From assembly GCF_010078385.1 (NCBI RefSeq), contig NZ_SIJC01000018.1, positions 1-54,478 on the forward strand: a DNA stretch of 54,478 bases. Reading direction: 5' to 3'. Of the stretch, positions 16,113 to 25,877 are shown one piece after another; position 1 is the stretch's first letter, and every line of letters starts with the position of its first letter. The position numbers and the translations under genes were made by a program. The notes beneath the pieces were generated by a model that saw only the letters and a program-made list of their open reading frames with translations, was not told the DNA's origin and ran no database searches. This DNA is from Chengkuizengella sediminis (GTDB taxonomy: Bacteria > Bacillota > Bacilli > Paenibacillales > KCTC-33759).

Positions 16113-17849
16113 ATGAGCACCCAAACGTTAAAAGCTACAAATAAAGAACTTTATACTAAGTTAATGCAACCGGATGTAATTACAGGATCAGAGATTTTGC
16201 TTCGTTCACTACTTTTAGAAGGTGTTGATTGCGTCTTTGGTTATCCAGGTGGAGCCGTTTTATACATTTATGATGCAATTCATGGGAACCCCGATTTTAA
16301 TCACTTATTAACAAGGCACGAACAAGGAGCTATTCATGCTGCTGATGGGTATGCACGTTCAACTGGAGAGGTTGGTGTATGTATAGCCACTTCTGGTCCA
16401 GGAGCTACAAATCTTGTAACAGGTATCGCAACAGCCTATATGGATTCAGTACCACTTGTAGTTATCACTGGAAACGTAATGAGCACAGCCATTGGTACAG
16501 ATGCCTTTCAGGAAGCTGATATCACGGGAATCACCATGCCTATCACGAAACATAGTTATTTAGTTCGTGATGTTAAGGATATATCCAAAACAGTTCATGA
16601 AGCTTTCCACATTGCTTCAACAGGTAGAAAAGGCCCCGTTCTTATTGATATTCCTAAAGATATATCTGCACATAAAACAGCGTTTACTTATGATAATAAA
16701 ATTAGTATCCGTGGGTATAACCCAACGGTATTACCTAATAAACTTCAAGTAGAACGTTTATTAAAGGCAATTGATGAAGCGAAAAAACCAGTGATTCTTG
16801 CAGGGGGCGGAGTTGTATATGCAGGAGCACAAGAAGAATTATTAGAATTTGTAAACAAAACGAATATTCCTACGATTACAACTTTACTTGGAATCGGGGG
16901 CTTTCCTAGCTCGAATGATTTATGGTTAGGCATGCCAGGCATGCATGGAACTTATACCGCAAATAAAGCAATTCAAAATTGTGATTTGTTAATAGGAATC
17001 GGTGCAAGGTTTGATGATCGTGTAACGATGAAGGTGGAAGGATTTGCACCAAATGCAAAAATAGCACACATTGATGTTGATCCTGCTGAAGTAGGAAAAG
17101 TTGTTGAAACAGCAATTCCTTGTGTAGGTGATGTGAAAAAAGTTCTAGAACTTGCAAATCAAAAAGCAAAATCAGCACAATCGGAAGCATGGATAGAAGA
17201 ATTACAGAAGATGAAAAAAGAATTCCCACTTAAATATAAAGATGATAACAAACATCTTAAACCACAATATGTCATTGAAATGATTCACGAAACAACAAAG
17301 GGTGAAGCCATCGTTACAACAGATGTAGGACAGCATCAAATGTGGTCGGCACAGTACTACAGGTTTAATCATCCTCGTTCTTGGATAACATCCGGTGGAT
17401 TAGGTACGATGGGTTTTGGTTTTCCTGCGGCAATCGGTGCACAAATGGGAAATCCAGATCGACTCGTAGTATCCATCAACGGTGATGGTGGAATGCAAAT
17501 GTGTTCACAAGAATTAGCGATTTGTGCTATTCACAATATCCCTGTAAAAATTGTTGTCATTAACAATCAAGTCTTAGGCATGGTGCGTCAATGGCAAGAG
17601 ATTATTTATGACAATCGTTATAGTCATATTGACTTATCTGGAAGTCCAGATTTTGTGAAATTAGCTGAAGCATATGGAGTAAAAGGGCTAAGAGCAACGA
17701 ATAAAGAGGAAGCCCAAAAAGCTTGGCAGGAAGCTTTAGATACACCAGGTCCAGTATTAATTGATTTTGTAGTTGAAAAACATGAAAATGTGTATCCAAT
17801 GGTAAAACAAGGAAGCACAATTGATGAAATGTTAATGGGGGATTCGTAA
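16113..17849 (+). CDS. ilvB: acetolactate synthase large subunit
   Basis: A 578-residue thiamine diphosphate enzyme catalysing the first common step of valine, leucine and isoleucine synthesis (acetolactate or acetohydroxybutyrate formation). The N-terminal catalytic Glu lies in HEQGAIHAADGYAR, followed by the central FAD-associated domain and the C-terminal ThDP motif (NGDGGMQM to NNQVLGMVRQW). ATG at 16113 follows AGGAGG; an upstream TTG in frame would lie in the ribosome-binding site. The T-box leader precedes it and ilvN starts two bases after its stop, so it is the head of the operon. Confidence 0.96.
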   Translation: MSTQTLKATNKELYTKLMQPDVITGSEILLRSLLLEGVDCVFGYPGGAVLYIYDAIHGNPDFNHLLTRHEQGAIHAADGYARSTGEVGVCIATSGPGATNLVTGIATAYMDSVPLVVITGNVMSTAIGTDAFQEADITGITMPITKHSYLVRDVKDISKTVHEAFHIASTGRKGPVLIDIPKDISAHKTAFTYDNKISIRGYNPTVLPNKLQVERLLKAIDEAKKPVILAGGGVVYAGAQEELLEFVNKTNIPTITTLLGIGGFPSSNDLWLGMPGMHGTYTANKAIQNCDLLIGIGARFDDRVTMKVEGFAPNAKIAHIDVDPAEVGKVVETAIPCVGDVKKVLELANQKAKSAQSEAWIEELQKMKKEFPLKYKDDNKHLKPQYVIEMIHETTKGEAIVTTDVGQHQMWSAQYYRFNHPRSWITSGGLGTMGFGFPAAIGAQMGNPDRLVVSINGDGGMQMCSQELAICAIHNIPVKIVVINNQVLGMVRQWQEIIYDNRYSHIDLSGSPDFVKLAEAYGVKGLRATNKEEAQKAWQEALDTPGPVLIDFVVEKHENVYPMVKQGSTIDEMLMGDS

Positions 17850-17850
17850 T

Positions 17851-18336
17851 ATGAATACGACTAAACATACCATTTCAATACTTGTAAACAACCAACCTGG
17901 GGTATTGCAACGAGTAGCAAGTTTATTCGGTCGAAGAGGTTTTAACATTGAAAGTATTACGGTTGGGAAGTCTGAGGAGGAAGGTCTTTCCAGAATGATT
18001 ATCGTAACAACTGGCGATGATCATAAATTAGAACAAATCTCCAAACAACTGTATAAAGTAATTGATGTAATCAAGGTGATAGACATAAGTGCGAATCCAA
18101 TGGTTGAACGTGAGTTGGCTTTAATAAAAGTGAACGCTGAACCATCCATACGTCCAGAGATCATTGGTGTTGTGGAAACTTTTAGAGCAACAATCGTAGA
18201 TATTGGTCCAAAGAGCATCATGGTTCAGGTCGTTGGAGATTCTGAAAAAGTGAAAGCTATGGTGGAATTATTAAAACCATATGGTGTTATTCAATTAACT
18301 CGTACAGGTGTTGCGGCAATGATAAGAGGAGTTTAA
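17851..18336 (+). CDS. ilvN: acetolactate synthase small (regulatory) subunit
   Basis: A 161-residue regulatory subunit (IlvN/IlvH). The N-terminal ACT domain is visible in ISILVNNQPGVLQRVASLFGRRGFNIESI (shown here in part over two strands and a helix), which binds valine for feedback inhibition, and a C-terminal domain follows (ERELALIKVNAE). It starts directly after ilvB, which suggests coupled translation and one-to-one complex formation. Confidence 0.94.
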   Translation: MNTTKHTISILVNNQPGVLQRVASLFGRRGFNIESITVGKSEEEGLSRMIIVTTGDDHKLEQISKQLYKVIDVIKVIDISANPMVERELALIKVNAEPSIRPEIIGVVETFRATIVDIGPKSIMVQVVGDSEKVKAMVELLKPYGVIQLTRTGVAAMIRGV

Positions 18337-18370
18337 GTTTACTTATAAGATTTAAACATGGGAGACTCTT

Positions 18371-19451
<1,081 letters not shown>

Positions 19452-19581
19452 ACAAAACAGGAAGTTTTGATGTCGACGTTGCCACATGGACGTGGCTGGT
19501 TTTAGTCGAGGAACATTGACCTTAAGTTGGTGGAACGAATAAGAGCAAACACTGAAAACCCTATTAGGAGGTGGATTTGGG

Positions 19582-21135
19582 ATGAGAAAGATATATGTGT
19601 TTGATACAACGTTGAGAGATGGTGAACAATCTCCAGGAGTAAACTTAAATACCCAAGAAAAGGTGGAAATTGCCTTACAATTAGAAAGGCTTGGAGTTGA
19701 TCGTATTGAGGCAGGTTTCCCTGCAGCATCGCCAGGTGATTTGAAAAGTGTAAGTGAAGTAGCTGAGGCTGTAAAAAATTCATCTATAATTGGACTTTCT
19801 CGCTCCCGTGAGCAAGATATTGAAGCAGCGAGGGAAGCATTACAAAAAGCAGAGGATCCTTGTTTGCATTTATTTCTTGCAACCTCTCCTATACATCGTA
19901 AATATAAGTTACGTATGGAAAAACAACAAGTACTTGAAACAGCAGAAGCGGCCATTCGATATGCAAAAAAATATTTTAATAAAATTGAATTTTCGCCTGA
20001 GGATGCAGCTCGAACCGAATTGGATTTCTTATGTGAAGTGACAGAAATGGCAGTTCGAGCTGGTGCAACTGTAGTGAATATTCCAGATACCGTAGGTTTT
20101 ATGACACCTGATGAATTTGGCAATATATTTAAAACTTTAAGAGAAAACGTTCCTGGAATTGAAAAAATTCAATTAAGTGCACACTGCCATGATGATTTGG
20201 GGATGGCTACAGCGAATGCCCTAGCAGCCATACGTAATGGAGCAGATCAAATTGAAGGAACAATGAACGGTATAGGTGAGCGTGCAGGAAATACTTCGAT
20301 TGAAGAAGTAGCAATGGCGTTAGAAACTAGAAAAGACTTTTATGAAGCAACTACCTCTTTAAAATTGACTGAAATCTATCGTACAAGTCGTTTAGTGAGT
20401 AAATTGACTGGAATGGCTGTACCGGGTAATAAAGCAATTGTAGGTGCGAATGCTTTTGCCCATGAATCTGGCATTCATCAAGATGGTATGTTGAAAGAAA
20501 AAACAACCTATGAAATTATGTCTCCAGAAACGATCGGTTTAAAAGAAAGTAAATTAGTACTAGGGAAGCTTTCAGGTCGACATGCATTTAGTGAAAAGCT
20601 AGTAGATATGGGTTATGATGACCTAAATGAAGAGCAGATTAAAGATGCTTTTATAAAGTTTAAAAACCTTGCAGATAAGAAGAAAAACGTAAGTGATGAA
20701 GATATTCGAGCAATGTTGGAAGAGAAGCTTGTCAGCACACCTGAATTTTTCACACTTGAACGAATTGATTTATCATACGGAAATCAATCGATTCCAAGGG
20801 CTACGATTCGAATCAAAACAAATGAAGATGCAATCGCTGAAGAAACGCAAGAAGGAAACGGTTCTGTTGATGCTATCTATAACGCGATTGACAAAGCAAC
20901 ACAAGAAGATGTTACTTTAGAGGATTATGCTATTAAATCCGTTACACATGGTAAGGATGCATTAGGGGAAGTGCACGTTGTATTGAAACAAGGAGACATT
21001 GCAGTAACAGGGCGTGGTGTTAGCACAGATATTCTTGATGCAAGTGCACGTGCTTACATCGATGCAGTGAATCGAATCATTGACAAAAAAACCTCTGGTA
21101 TTGTGAATAAGAGAGGGAATATTACTTTAATATAA
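19582..21135 (+). CDS. leuA: 2-isopropylmalate synthase
   Basis: A 517-residue enzyme that condenses acetyl-CoA with 2-oxoisovalerate, the first step specific to leucine. The HMGL-like barrel opens with VFDTTLRDGEQSPG, and the metal-binding HCHDDLGMA and family block GIGERAGNTS follow. The C-terminal LeuA allosteric domain (leucine feedback) begins near residue 390 and ends with the common NKRGNITLI region. The start ATG follows AGGAGGTGGATTTGGG. The 130-base gap after ilvC contains a nested hairpin (GCCAC/GTGGC near 19480) but no terminator. Confidence 0.95.
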   Translation: MRKIYVFDTTLRDGEQSPGVNLNTQEKVEIALQLERLGVDRIEAGFPAASPGDLKSVSEVAEAVKNSSIIGLSRSREQDIEAAREALQKAEDPCLHLFLATSPIHRKYKLRMEKQQVLETAEAAIRYAKKYFNKIEFSPEDAARTELDFLCEVTEMAVRAGATVVNIPDTVGFMTPDEFGNIFKTLRENVPGIEKIQLSAHCHDDLGMATANALAAIRNGADQIEGTMNGIGERAGNTSIEEVAMALETRKDFYEATTSLKLTEIYRTSRLVSKLTGMAVPGNKAIVGANAFAHESGIHQDGMLKEKTTYEIMSPETIGLKESKLVLGKLSGRHAFSEKLVDMGYDDLNEEQIKDAFIKFKNLADKKKNVSDEDIRAMLEEKLVSTPEFFTLERIDLSYGNQSIPRATIRIKTNEDAIAEETQEGNGSVDAIYNAIDKATQEDVTLEDYAIKSVTHGKDALGEVHVVLKQGDIAVTGRGVSTDILDASARAYIDAVNRIIDKKTSGIVNKRGNITLI

Positions 21136-21139
21136 AATA

Positions 21140-21191
21140 CCCACAAAAGTGAAGAGAATTCCAAGAAGGAGTATCCGAATACTTTTGCGGG
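21140..21191 (+). promoter_or_regulatory. stem-loop after leuA
   Basis: Arms CCCACAAAAGT (21140-21150) and ACTTTTGCGGG (21181-21191) pair with one mismatch, and an inner AGTAT/ATACT hairpin sits next to the right arm. No T-run follows. It may be a processing or stability element of the operon mRNA. Confidence 0.45.
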
Positions 21192-21228
21192 GCCCTTAAC
21201 TAAAAGATAGTTTTAAAAAAATAAATAA

Positions 21229-21263
21229 CCTGCCACATCCTATGTTAGGCAGGATATTTTTTT
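21229..21263 (+). terminator. terminator-like hairpin between leuA and leuB
   Basis: Stem CCTGCC (21229-21234) and GGCAGG (21248-21253) followed by ATATTTTTTT. It sits inside the operon, just before the leuB ribosome-binding site, so it could lower leuB expression relative to the upstream genes. Confidence 0.6.
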
Positions 21264-21279
21264 GATAAGGAGAGATAAC

Positions 21280-22356
21280 ATGTCTGATGTAAAAAAAATC
21301 GCAGTCATTGCTGGAGATGGTATTGGTCCAGAGGTCGTGGCTGAAGCGGAGAAAGTCCTTAAAAAAACTGAAGAACTTTTTGGTTATCAATTTGAAACAG
21401 ATCACGGGTTATTTGGTGGTATTGCCATAGATGAGAAGGGTACACCTCTACCACAAGAGACATTGGAAATGTGTAGAAACTCAGATGCAGTATTGTTAGG
21501 CGCTGTTGGTGGTCCGAAATGGGATAATAATTCAAAGGAATTACGACCCGAAACTGGATTATTAGGAATTAGAAAAGAACTAGGCTTATTTTCAAATATA
21601 AGACCTGCTGTTGTATTTGATTGTTTAAAGGAAGCTTCTACTTTAAAACCAGAAGTATTAGATGGCACGGATTTAATCGTAGTTCGTGAATTAACAGGAG
21701 GCATCTATTTCGGGGAAAAATTTAGACGTGAAACTGAGTTTGGTGAAGAAGCGGTAGATACATGTGCTTATAATGTCATGGAAGTTGAACGAATTGTAAG
21801 ACAAGCTTTTGAGATTGCACGTACTAGAAGTAAGAAATTAGCGTCAGTAGATAAAGCGAATGTGTTGGAAAGTTCTCGTTTATGGAGAGAAACGGTGAAT
21901 CGTCTTGCTACTGAATATCCTGATGTTGAGCTTGAGCATGTGTTAGTAGATAACTGTGCGATGCAATTATTACGTAGACCTTCCAGTTTTGATGTCATTG
22001 TAACAGAAAATATGTTTGGAGATATTTTAAGTGATGAGGCTGCTATGCTTACTGGATCTATCGGTATGTTATCCTCTGCATCGTTAGGTGAAGGAAGTTT
22101 TGGATTATATGAACCAGTACATGGTTCTGCACCAGATATTGCAGGACAGGGAAAAGCAAATCCTATCGCTACGATTCTTTCCGTTGCATTGATGTTTAAA
22201 TTATCATTTGGATATCAAAAAGCTGGAGATTTGATTGAAAAAGCAGTAAAGGATGTACTGGATGCTGGACATCGTACAGGAGATATATCTTCTGATCAAA
22301 CGAGTGCGTTAAGTACTTCTGAAATGGGAGATCTAATAATAGCTGCAATGAAATAA
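21280..22356 (+). CDS. leuB: 3-isopropylmalate dehydrogenase
   Basis: A 358-residue isocitrate/isopropylmalate dehydrogenase family enzyme that oxidises and decarboxylates 3-isopropylmalate with NAD. The N-terminus IAVIAGDGIGPEVV, the family block RELTGGIYFGEK, the metal and substrate region NMFGDILSDEAAML and the nucleotide-binding GLYEPVHGSAPDIAGQGKANP are all present. ATG at 21280 follows AAGGAGAGATAAC. It is the last gene of the operon; leuC and leuD do not follow and must lie elsewhere. Confidence 0.95.
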   Translation: MSDVKKIAVIAGDGIGPEVVAEAEKVLKKTEELFGYQFETDHGLFGGIAIDEKGTPLPQETLEMCRNSDAVLLGAVGGPKWDNNSKELRPETGLLGIRKELGLFSNIRPAVVFDCLKEASTLKPEVLDGTDLIVVRELTGGIYFGEKFRRETEFGEEAVDTCAYNVMEVERIVRQAFEIARTRSKKLASVDKANVLESSRLWRETVNRLATEYPDVELEHVLVDNCAMQLLRRPSSFDVIVTENMFGDILSDEAAMLTGSIGMLSSASLGEGSFGLYEPVHGSAPDIAGQGKANPIATILSVALMFKLSFGYQKAGDLIEKAVKDVLDAGHRTGDISSDQTSALSTSEMGDLIIAAMK

Positions 22357-22384
22357 ATAGAATATATATCCAAAAGTTTATTAA

Positions 22385-22399
22385 TTAGAATAATTATTA
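22385..22399. promoter_or_regulatory. candidate PerR box
   Basis: TTAGAATAATTATTA matches the 15-base Per box palindrome (TTATAATNATTATAA) at 12 of 14 informative positions. It lies 20 bases upstream of the -35 box of a peroxiredoxin gene, a typical PerR target. The region is very AT-rich, so the match may be chance. Confidence 0.35.
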
Positions 22400-22419
22400 A
22401 AAAAAAATGACTATAGTTA

Positions 22420-22448
22420 TTGACTTTGGTTTTGTGGAGTGATAACAT
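22420..22448 (+). promoter_or_regulatory. candidate promoter of the peroxiredoxin gene
   Basis: TTGACT at 22420-22425 and TAACAT at 22443-22448 with a 17-base spacer, followed by a 120-base untranslated leader. Confidence 0.5.
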
Positions 22449-22571
22449 TTTTAATGTGAATACATCACTTAGTAAAAATGATGGTATAACCATTAAAACA
22501 TTACATAAATTTGTTTTTTTGGTGCCTTCATTTAACTTAAAATATTATATTTTCTAGGAGGGGCTTTAAAA

Positions 22572-23120
22572 ATGGCAGAACGTTTAGTAGGAAAACCAGC
22601 ACCAGATTTTACAATGGAAACAGCACTAGGTAATGGGGAAGATTTCAGTTCAGTATCTCTTTCTGATTATAAGGGGAAATGGTTAGTATTATTTTTCTAC
22701 CCACTAGATTTCACATTTGTTTGTCCGACAGAAATTACAGCTTTAAGTGAAGCAAGTGGTATTTTTGAAGATCTTGACACTGAAATTTTAGGTGTAAGTA
22801 CGGATAGCAAATTCTCTCACCGTGCATGGATTAATACTCCAGTAGATGAAAATGGATTAGGACAATTAAACTTCCCATTAGCAGCTGACTTAACTAAATC
22901 TGTAGCTCGTGATTATGGAGTTTTAATTGAAGAAGAAGGTATTGCACTTCGTGGATTATTCATTATTGATCCTGATGGAGAAATGAAATATCAAGTTGTA
23001 AACCACAACGACGTAGGTAGAAGTGTTGATGAAACAGTTCGTATTTTACAAGCTCTTCAATCTGGTGGTTTATGTCCAGCAAACTGGAAACCAGGGGAAA
23101 AACAATTAACAGCTAAGTAA
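22572..23120 (+). CDS. 2-Cys peroxiredoxin (AhpC/TSA family)
   Basis: A 182-residue typical 2-Cys peroxiredoxin that reduces hydrogen peroxide and organic peroxides. The peroxidatic Cys is in FTFVCPTE, and the resolving Cys is in GGLCPANWK near the C-terminus; the conserved Arg lies in [16 protein letters not shown] motif is not obvious in the tail, so sensitivity to overoxidation is uncertain. The ATG follows AGGAGGGGCTTT. The next gene is a thioredoxin-like protein, possibly its reductant. The gene is flanked by its own promoter and terminator. Confidence 0.92.
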   Translation: MAERLVGKPAPDFTMETALGNGEDFSSVSLSDYKGKWLVLFFYPLDFTFVCPTEITALSEASGIFEDLDTEILGVSTDSKFSHRAWINTPVDENGLGQLNFPLAADLTKSVARDYGVLIEEEGIALRGLFIIDPDGEMKYQVVNHNDVGRSVDETVRILQALQSGGLCPANWKPGEKQLTAK

Positions 23121-23135
23121 TATATTTACATTAAT

Positions 23136-23170
23136 AACCCCTCTATCTGCATCCGTAGGTAAGAGGGGTT
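23136..23170 (+). terminator. terminator of the peroxiredoxin gene
   Basis: Stem AACCCCTCT (23136-23144) and AGAGGGGTT (23162-23170), then a T-rich run TTCTTCTTTTT. Confidence 0.85.
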
Positions 23171-23241
23171 TCTTCTTTTTAAGTATAGTTAAGCATAGTA
23201 TAAGGTTAATTATGATAAAATAAGCTGAGAGGTGAAAGATA

Positions 23242-23697
23242 ATGCCAATGCGTTTGCGTACAGAGCTACCTAATTTTAAAGGTGTGACAGAATGGGTGAA
23301 TGGAGAATTATCTAAAGATACTTTAAGAGGCAAACCTGTATTAATCCATTTTTGGGCTGTTAGCTGTCATATGTGTAAGGAAAGTTTATCACAAATTAAT
23401 GAATGGCGTGAGAAATATGAGGCAAAATATAACTTAACAGTAATAGGGGTTCATATGCCTCGATCCGAAAAGGATACGAATATTAATACTGCTAAGGAAA
23501 ACATTCAAAAATATGGATTAAAACATCCAGTCATGATAGACAATCAGCATGCCATTACTGATAAGTTCCAAAATGAACATGTCCCTGCTTATTATTTGTT
23601 TGATGGAAATCATAAGCTTCGTCATTTTCAAGCAGGTGAAAAAGGTTTGAAAATGGTTGAACAGCGTATTAATAGAATTCTTTCCCCAATAAAATAA
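23242..23697 (+). CDS. thioredoxin-like redoxin protein
   Basis: A 151-residue TlpA/ResA-type redoxin. The thioredoxin fold is seen in PVLIHFWAVSCHMCKESL with the active-site CHMC (about residues 46-49), and a cis-Pro region near HVPAYYLFD. There is no signal peptide or membrane anchor, so it probably acts in the cytoplasm, unlike ResA. The ATG follows GAGAGGTGAAAGATA. It lies between a peroxiredoxin and an antiporter gene, each closed by a terminator; it could reduce the peroxiredoxin (inference). Confidence 0.82.
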   Translation: MPMRLRTELPNFKGVTEWVNGELSKDTLRGKPVLIHFWAVSCHMCKESLSQINEWREKYEAKYNLTVIGVHMPRSEKDTNINTAKENIQKYGLKHPVMIDNQHAITDKFQNEHVPAYYLFDGNHKLRHFQAGEKGLKMVEQRINRILSPIK

Positions 23698-23700
23698 GTA

Positions 23701-23747
23701 AACAAGAGAAAAGACGAGTTTTTTTATAGTTTTTTCTCTTGTTTTTT
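23701..23747 (+). terminator. terminator of the redoxin gene
   Basis: A 12-bp perfect stem AACAAGAGAAAA (23701-23712) and TTTTCTCTTGTT (23732-23743), then a T-run. Confidence 0.85.
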
Positions 23748-23861
23748 CAAAATAAACCGACAACATCTTAGAAATTTCTTGCTTATTTGATTTTACATTA
23801 AAAATAAAATAAAATTCTAATAAAATAGCTACGGATGGAAATTACGGAGGGAAATATTAAA

Positions 23862-25691
23862 GTGGAACATACTACTGAATTAACTTCTTTAATGATCGTT
23901 GTCACAATTGCTTTTCTCGTTCCTATTCTGCTTCATCGGTTACATTTAAAAATGATACCCGTTGTTGTTGCAGAAATTATTGCTGGTTTAATAATAGGTA
24001 AGAGTGGATTAAATTTGATTCATGAGGATCAATGGCTCGAATTATTATCATTATTTGGTTTTATATACTTATTATTTTTAAGTGGATTGGAAATCGATTT
24101 TGCTTCCTTTAAGAAGAAAAAAACAGTCGAAGATAATAAAGCAAACCCCCTATTATTATCTTTAATTATACTGGTGGGTGTATTTGTCGTATCCTATGGT
24201 TTGTCCTATACGTTATTATGGATGAATTTGATAGAAGATCCATTGTTAATGACCTTAATCATTGCAACAATATCATTAGGTGTTGTGGTTCCAGTCCTTA
24301 AAGAGAAGAAAATAACAGACACTCCACTCGGTCAAATTATTTTACTCGTTGCGGTTTTATCAGATTTTGCTACGATGATTTTACTCGCTGTTTACATAAG
24401 TTATCAGTCCGAAAATATAACACAAATGTTATTGTTGTTAGTCTTTTTCGCGCTAGTTGTATTTACATATTTATTCTTAAAGAACTTTGTAAAGGGCAAG
24501 CTCTTTGATGTGTTAAGAAAAAGTACAGCTCAAATGGGAACAAGGGCCGTTTTTGCTTTGATTTTATTATTTGTTGTATTATCTGAAACATTTGAAATTG
24601 AAAATATATTAGGTGCCTTTTTAGCTGGAGTTGTAGTTTCTTTATTAGCACCAGACAAAAAGTTTGTTCATCAACTGGAGTCATTTGGTTATGGTTTTCT
24701 GATACCCATCTTTTTCGTCATGTTAGGAGTAAATCTAAACTTATGGGATTTATTTACTGATGTTAAAATTTTAATACTCATGCCGATGTTATTGGCAGCC
24801 ATTTTCCTATCAAAAATGATTCCTGTTTTGATTTTGAAAAGATACTTTCCATGGCGTCAAGTATTAAGTTCAGGGATATTATTATCATCAACATTAAGCC
24901 TAGTGATTGCGGCTGCAGCTTTAGCATTACAAATTGGGGCGATTGATGAGACAATGCATGGGGCACTCATTTTAGTAGCTGTAATCAGCTGTTTAGTTGC
25001 ACCTATTTTATTTAATCAATTGTTTCCAACTATCACCAAAAAACCTAAGGTCATTTCCATTGTAGGTGCAAATCATGTAACATTACCGATTTCTCAGGAT
25101 CTAATAAAAGAAGGATACGAAGTAAATCTGTACAGTATAGAATCGAAAAATGATGAGTCAAAGGAAGAAACGTATAGTCGATTTCCACTTGTTGAAATTC
25201 CACATTTAGATGTTAAATCATTAGAAGAACAGGATGCATTTAAAACGGATATTATCGTATTTGCTTCTATGGATGATGAAATCAATTTAGAATTAGCTAG
25301 ATATGCCAAAACACTGGAAATTAGCAACATTATCGTTCGGATTGAAAATCCTGATTTATTTAAAAATGTTCAACATGAAGAAGGTTTATCTTTATTTTCA
25401 ACTTTATACGCATCCAGAACATTATTAAAAGCATTGGTTGAACACCCAAGTGCGGTAAGATTAATTACTCATCATGATGGTTCTATTGGTGAAGTAACGA
25501 TGAATAATCAAACCTATCATGATGAATATTTACACAACTTACCTCTTCTAGGGAATATGTTGATTTTACGAATCTATCGTGGTGATTCATTTATTATTCC
25601 ACACGGAAATACACAGATTGAATTAGGGGATCGTTTACTTGTCAGTGGTGATGTAGAGAGTATTCTGGAAATGAAACTTGTATTAGAGTAA
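23862..25691 (+). CDS. CPA2 family cation:proton antiporter with RCK domains
   Basis: A 609-residue membrane antiporter. The Na+/H+ exchanger domain (about residues 10-390, some 12 membrane segments) includes FLFLSGLEIDF and a glycine-rich LGAFLAGVVVSLL. The C-terminal part has a TrkA-N domain (KVISIVGANHVTLPI) and a TrkA-C domain (LPLLGNMLILRIYRGDSFI), as in KefB-like K+/H+ antiporters. The GTG at 23862 is chosen because ACGGAGGG lies ten bases before it; the in-frame ATG at 23835 precedes that site. The ion (K+ or Na+) cannot be told from the sequence. Confidence 0.85.
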   Translation: MEHTTELTSLMIVVTIAFLVPILLHRLHLKMIPVVVAEIIAGLIIGKSGLNLIHEDQWLELLSLFGFIYLLFLSGLEIDFASFKKKKTVEDNKANPLLLSLIILVGVFVVSYGLSYTLLWMNLIEDPLLMTLIIATISLGVVVPVLKEKKITDTPLGQIILLVAVLSDFATMILLAVYISYQSENITQMLLLLVFFALVVFTYLFLKNFVKGKLFDVLRKSTAQMGTRAVFALILLFVVLSETFEIENILGAFLAGVVVSLLAPDKKFVHQLESFGYGFLIPIFFVMLGVNLNLWDLFTDVKILILMPMLLAAIFLSKMIPVLILKRYFPWRQVLSSGILLSSTLSLVIAAAALALQIGAIDETMHGALILVAVISCLVAPILFNQLFPTITKKPKVISIVGANHVTLPISQDLIKEGYEVNLYSIESKNDESKEETYSRFPLVEIPHLDVKSLEEQDAFKTDIIVFASMDDEINLELARYAKTLEISNIIVRIENPDLFKNVQHEEGLSLFSTLYASRTLLKALVEHPSAVRLITHHDGSIGEVTMNNQTYHDEYLHNLPLLGNMLILRIYRGDSFIIPHGNTQIELGDRLLVSGDVESILEMKLVLE

Positions 25692-25719
25692 ATTTAAAAT
25701 TGGATATTATTAATGAATG

Positions 25720-25747
25720 AAAAACCTCTTTAAGTGGAGGTTTTTTT
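25720..25747 (+). terminator. terminator of the antiporter gene
   Basis: Stem AAAAACCTC (25720-25728) and GAGGTTTTT (25737-25745), with a T-run to 25747. Confidence 0.82.
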
Positions 25748-25808
25748 CTTCATGAACAATATGAATAAAATAAGCAAAATAGTTTTATCTTTTAATATTC
25801 ACAAAATA

Positions 25809-25837
25809 TTCACTTTTAAAATGTAATCACTTAAACT
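25809..25837 (+). promoter_or_regulatory. candidate promoter of tctCBA
   Basis: TTCACT at 25809-25814 and TAAACT at 25832-25837 with a 17-base spacer. The predicted start would fall on the cre site at 25843-25857. Confidence 0.5.
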
Positions 25838-25842
25838 GTTAT

Positions 25843-25857
25843 TTGTAAGCGATTACA
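25843..25857. promoter_or_regulatory. cre site for CcpA
   Basis: TTGTAAGCGATTACA matches the 15-base catabolite-responsive element consensus WTGNAANCGNWNNCW at every position. It sits 20-30 bases before tctC, where CcpA binding would block transcription. This fits carbon catabolite repression of a carboxylate transporter. Confidence 0.75.
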
Positions 25858-25877
25858 ATAAGAGGGGATGGATTTTA

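Noticed and set aside
16906-17229. 107-codon minus-strand frame inside ilvB
   Set aside because: Leucine/histidine-rich antisense of a well-conserved gene without its own translation signals.
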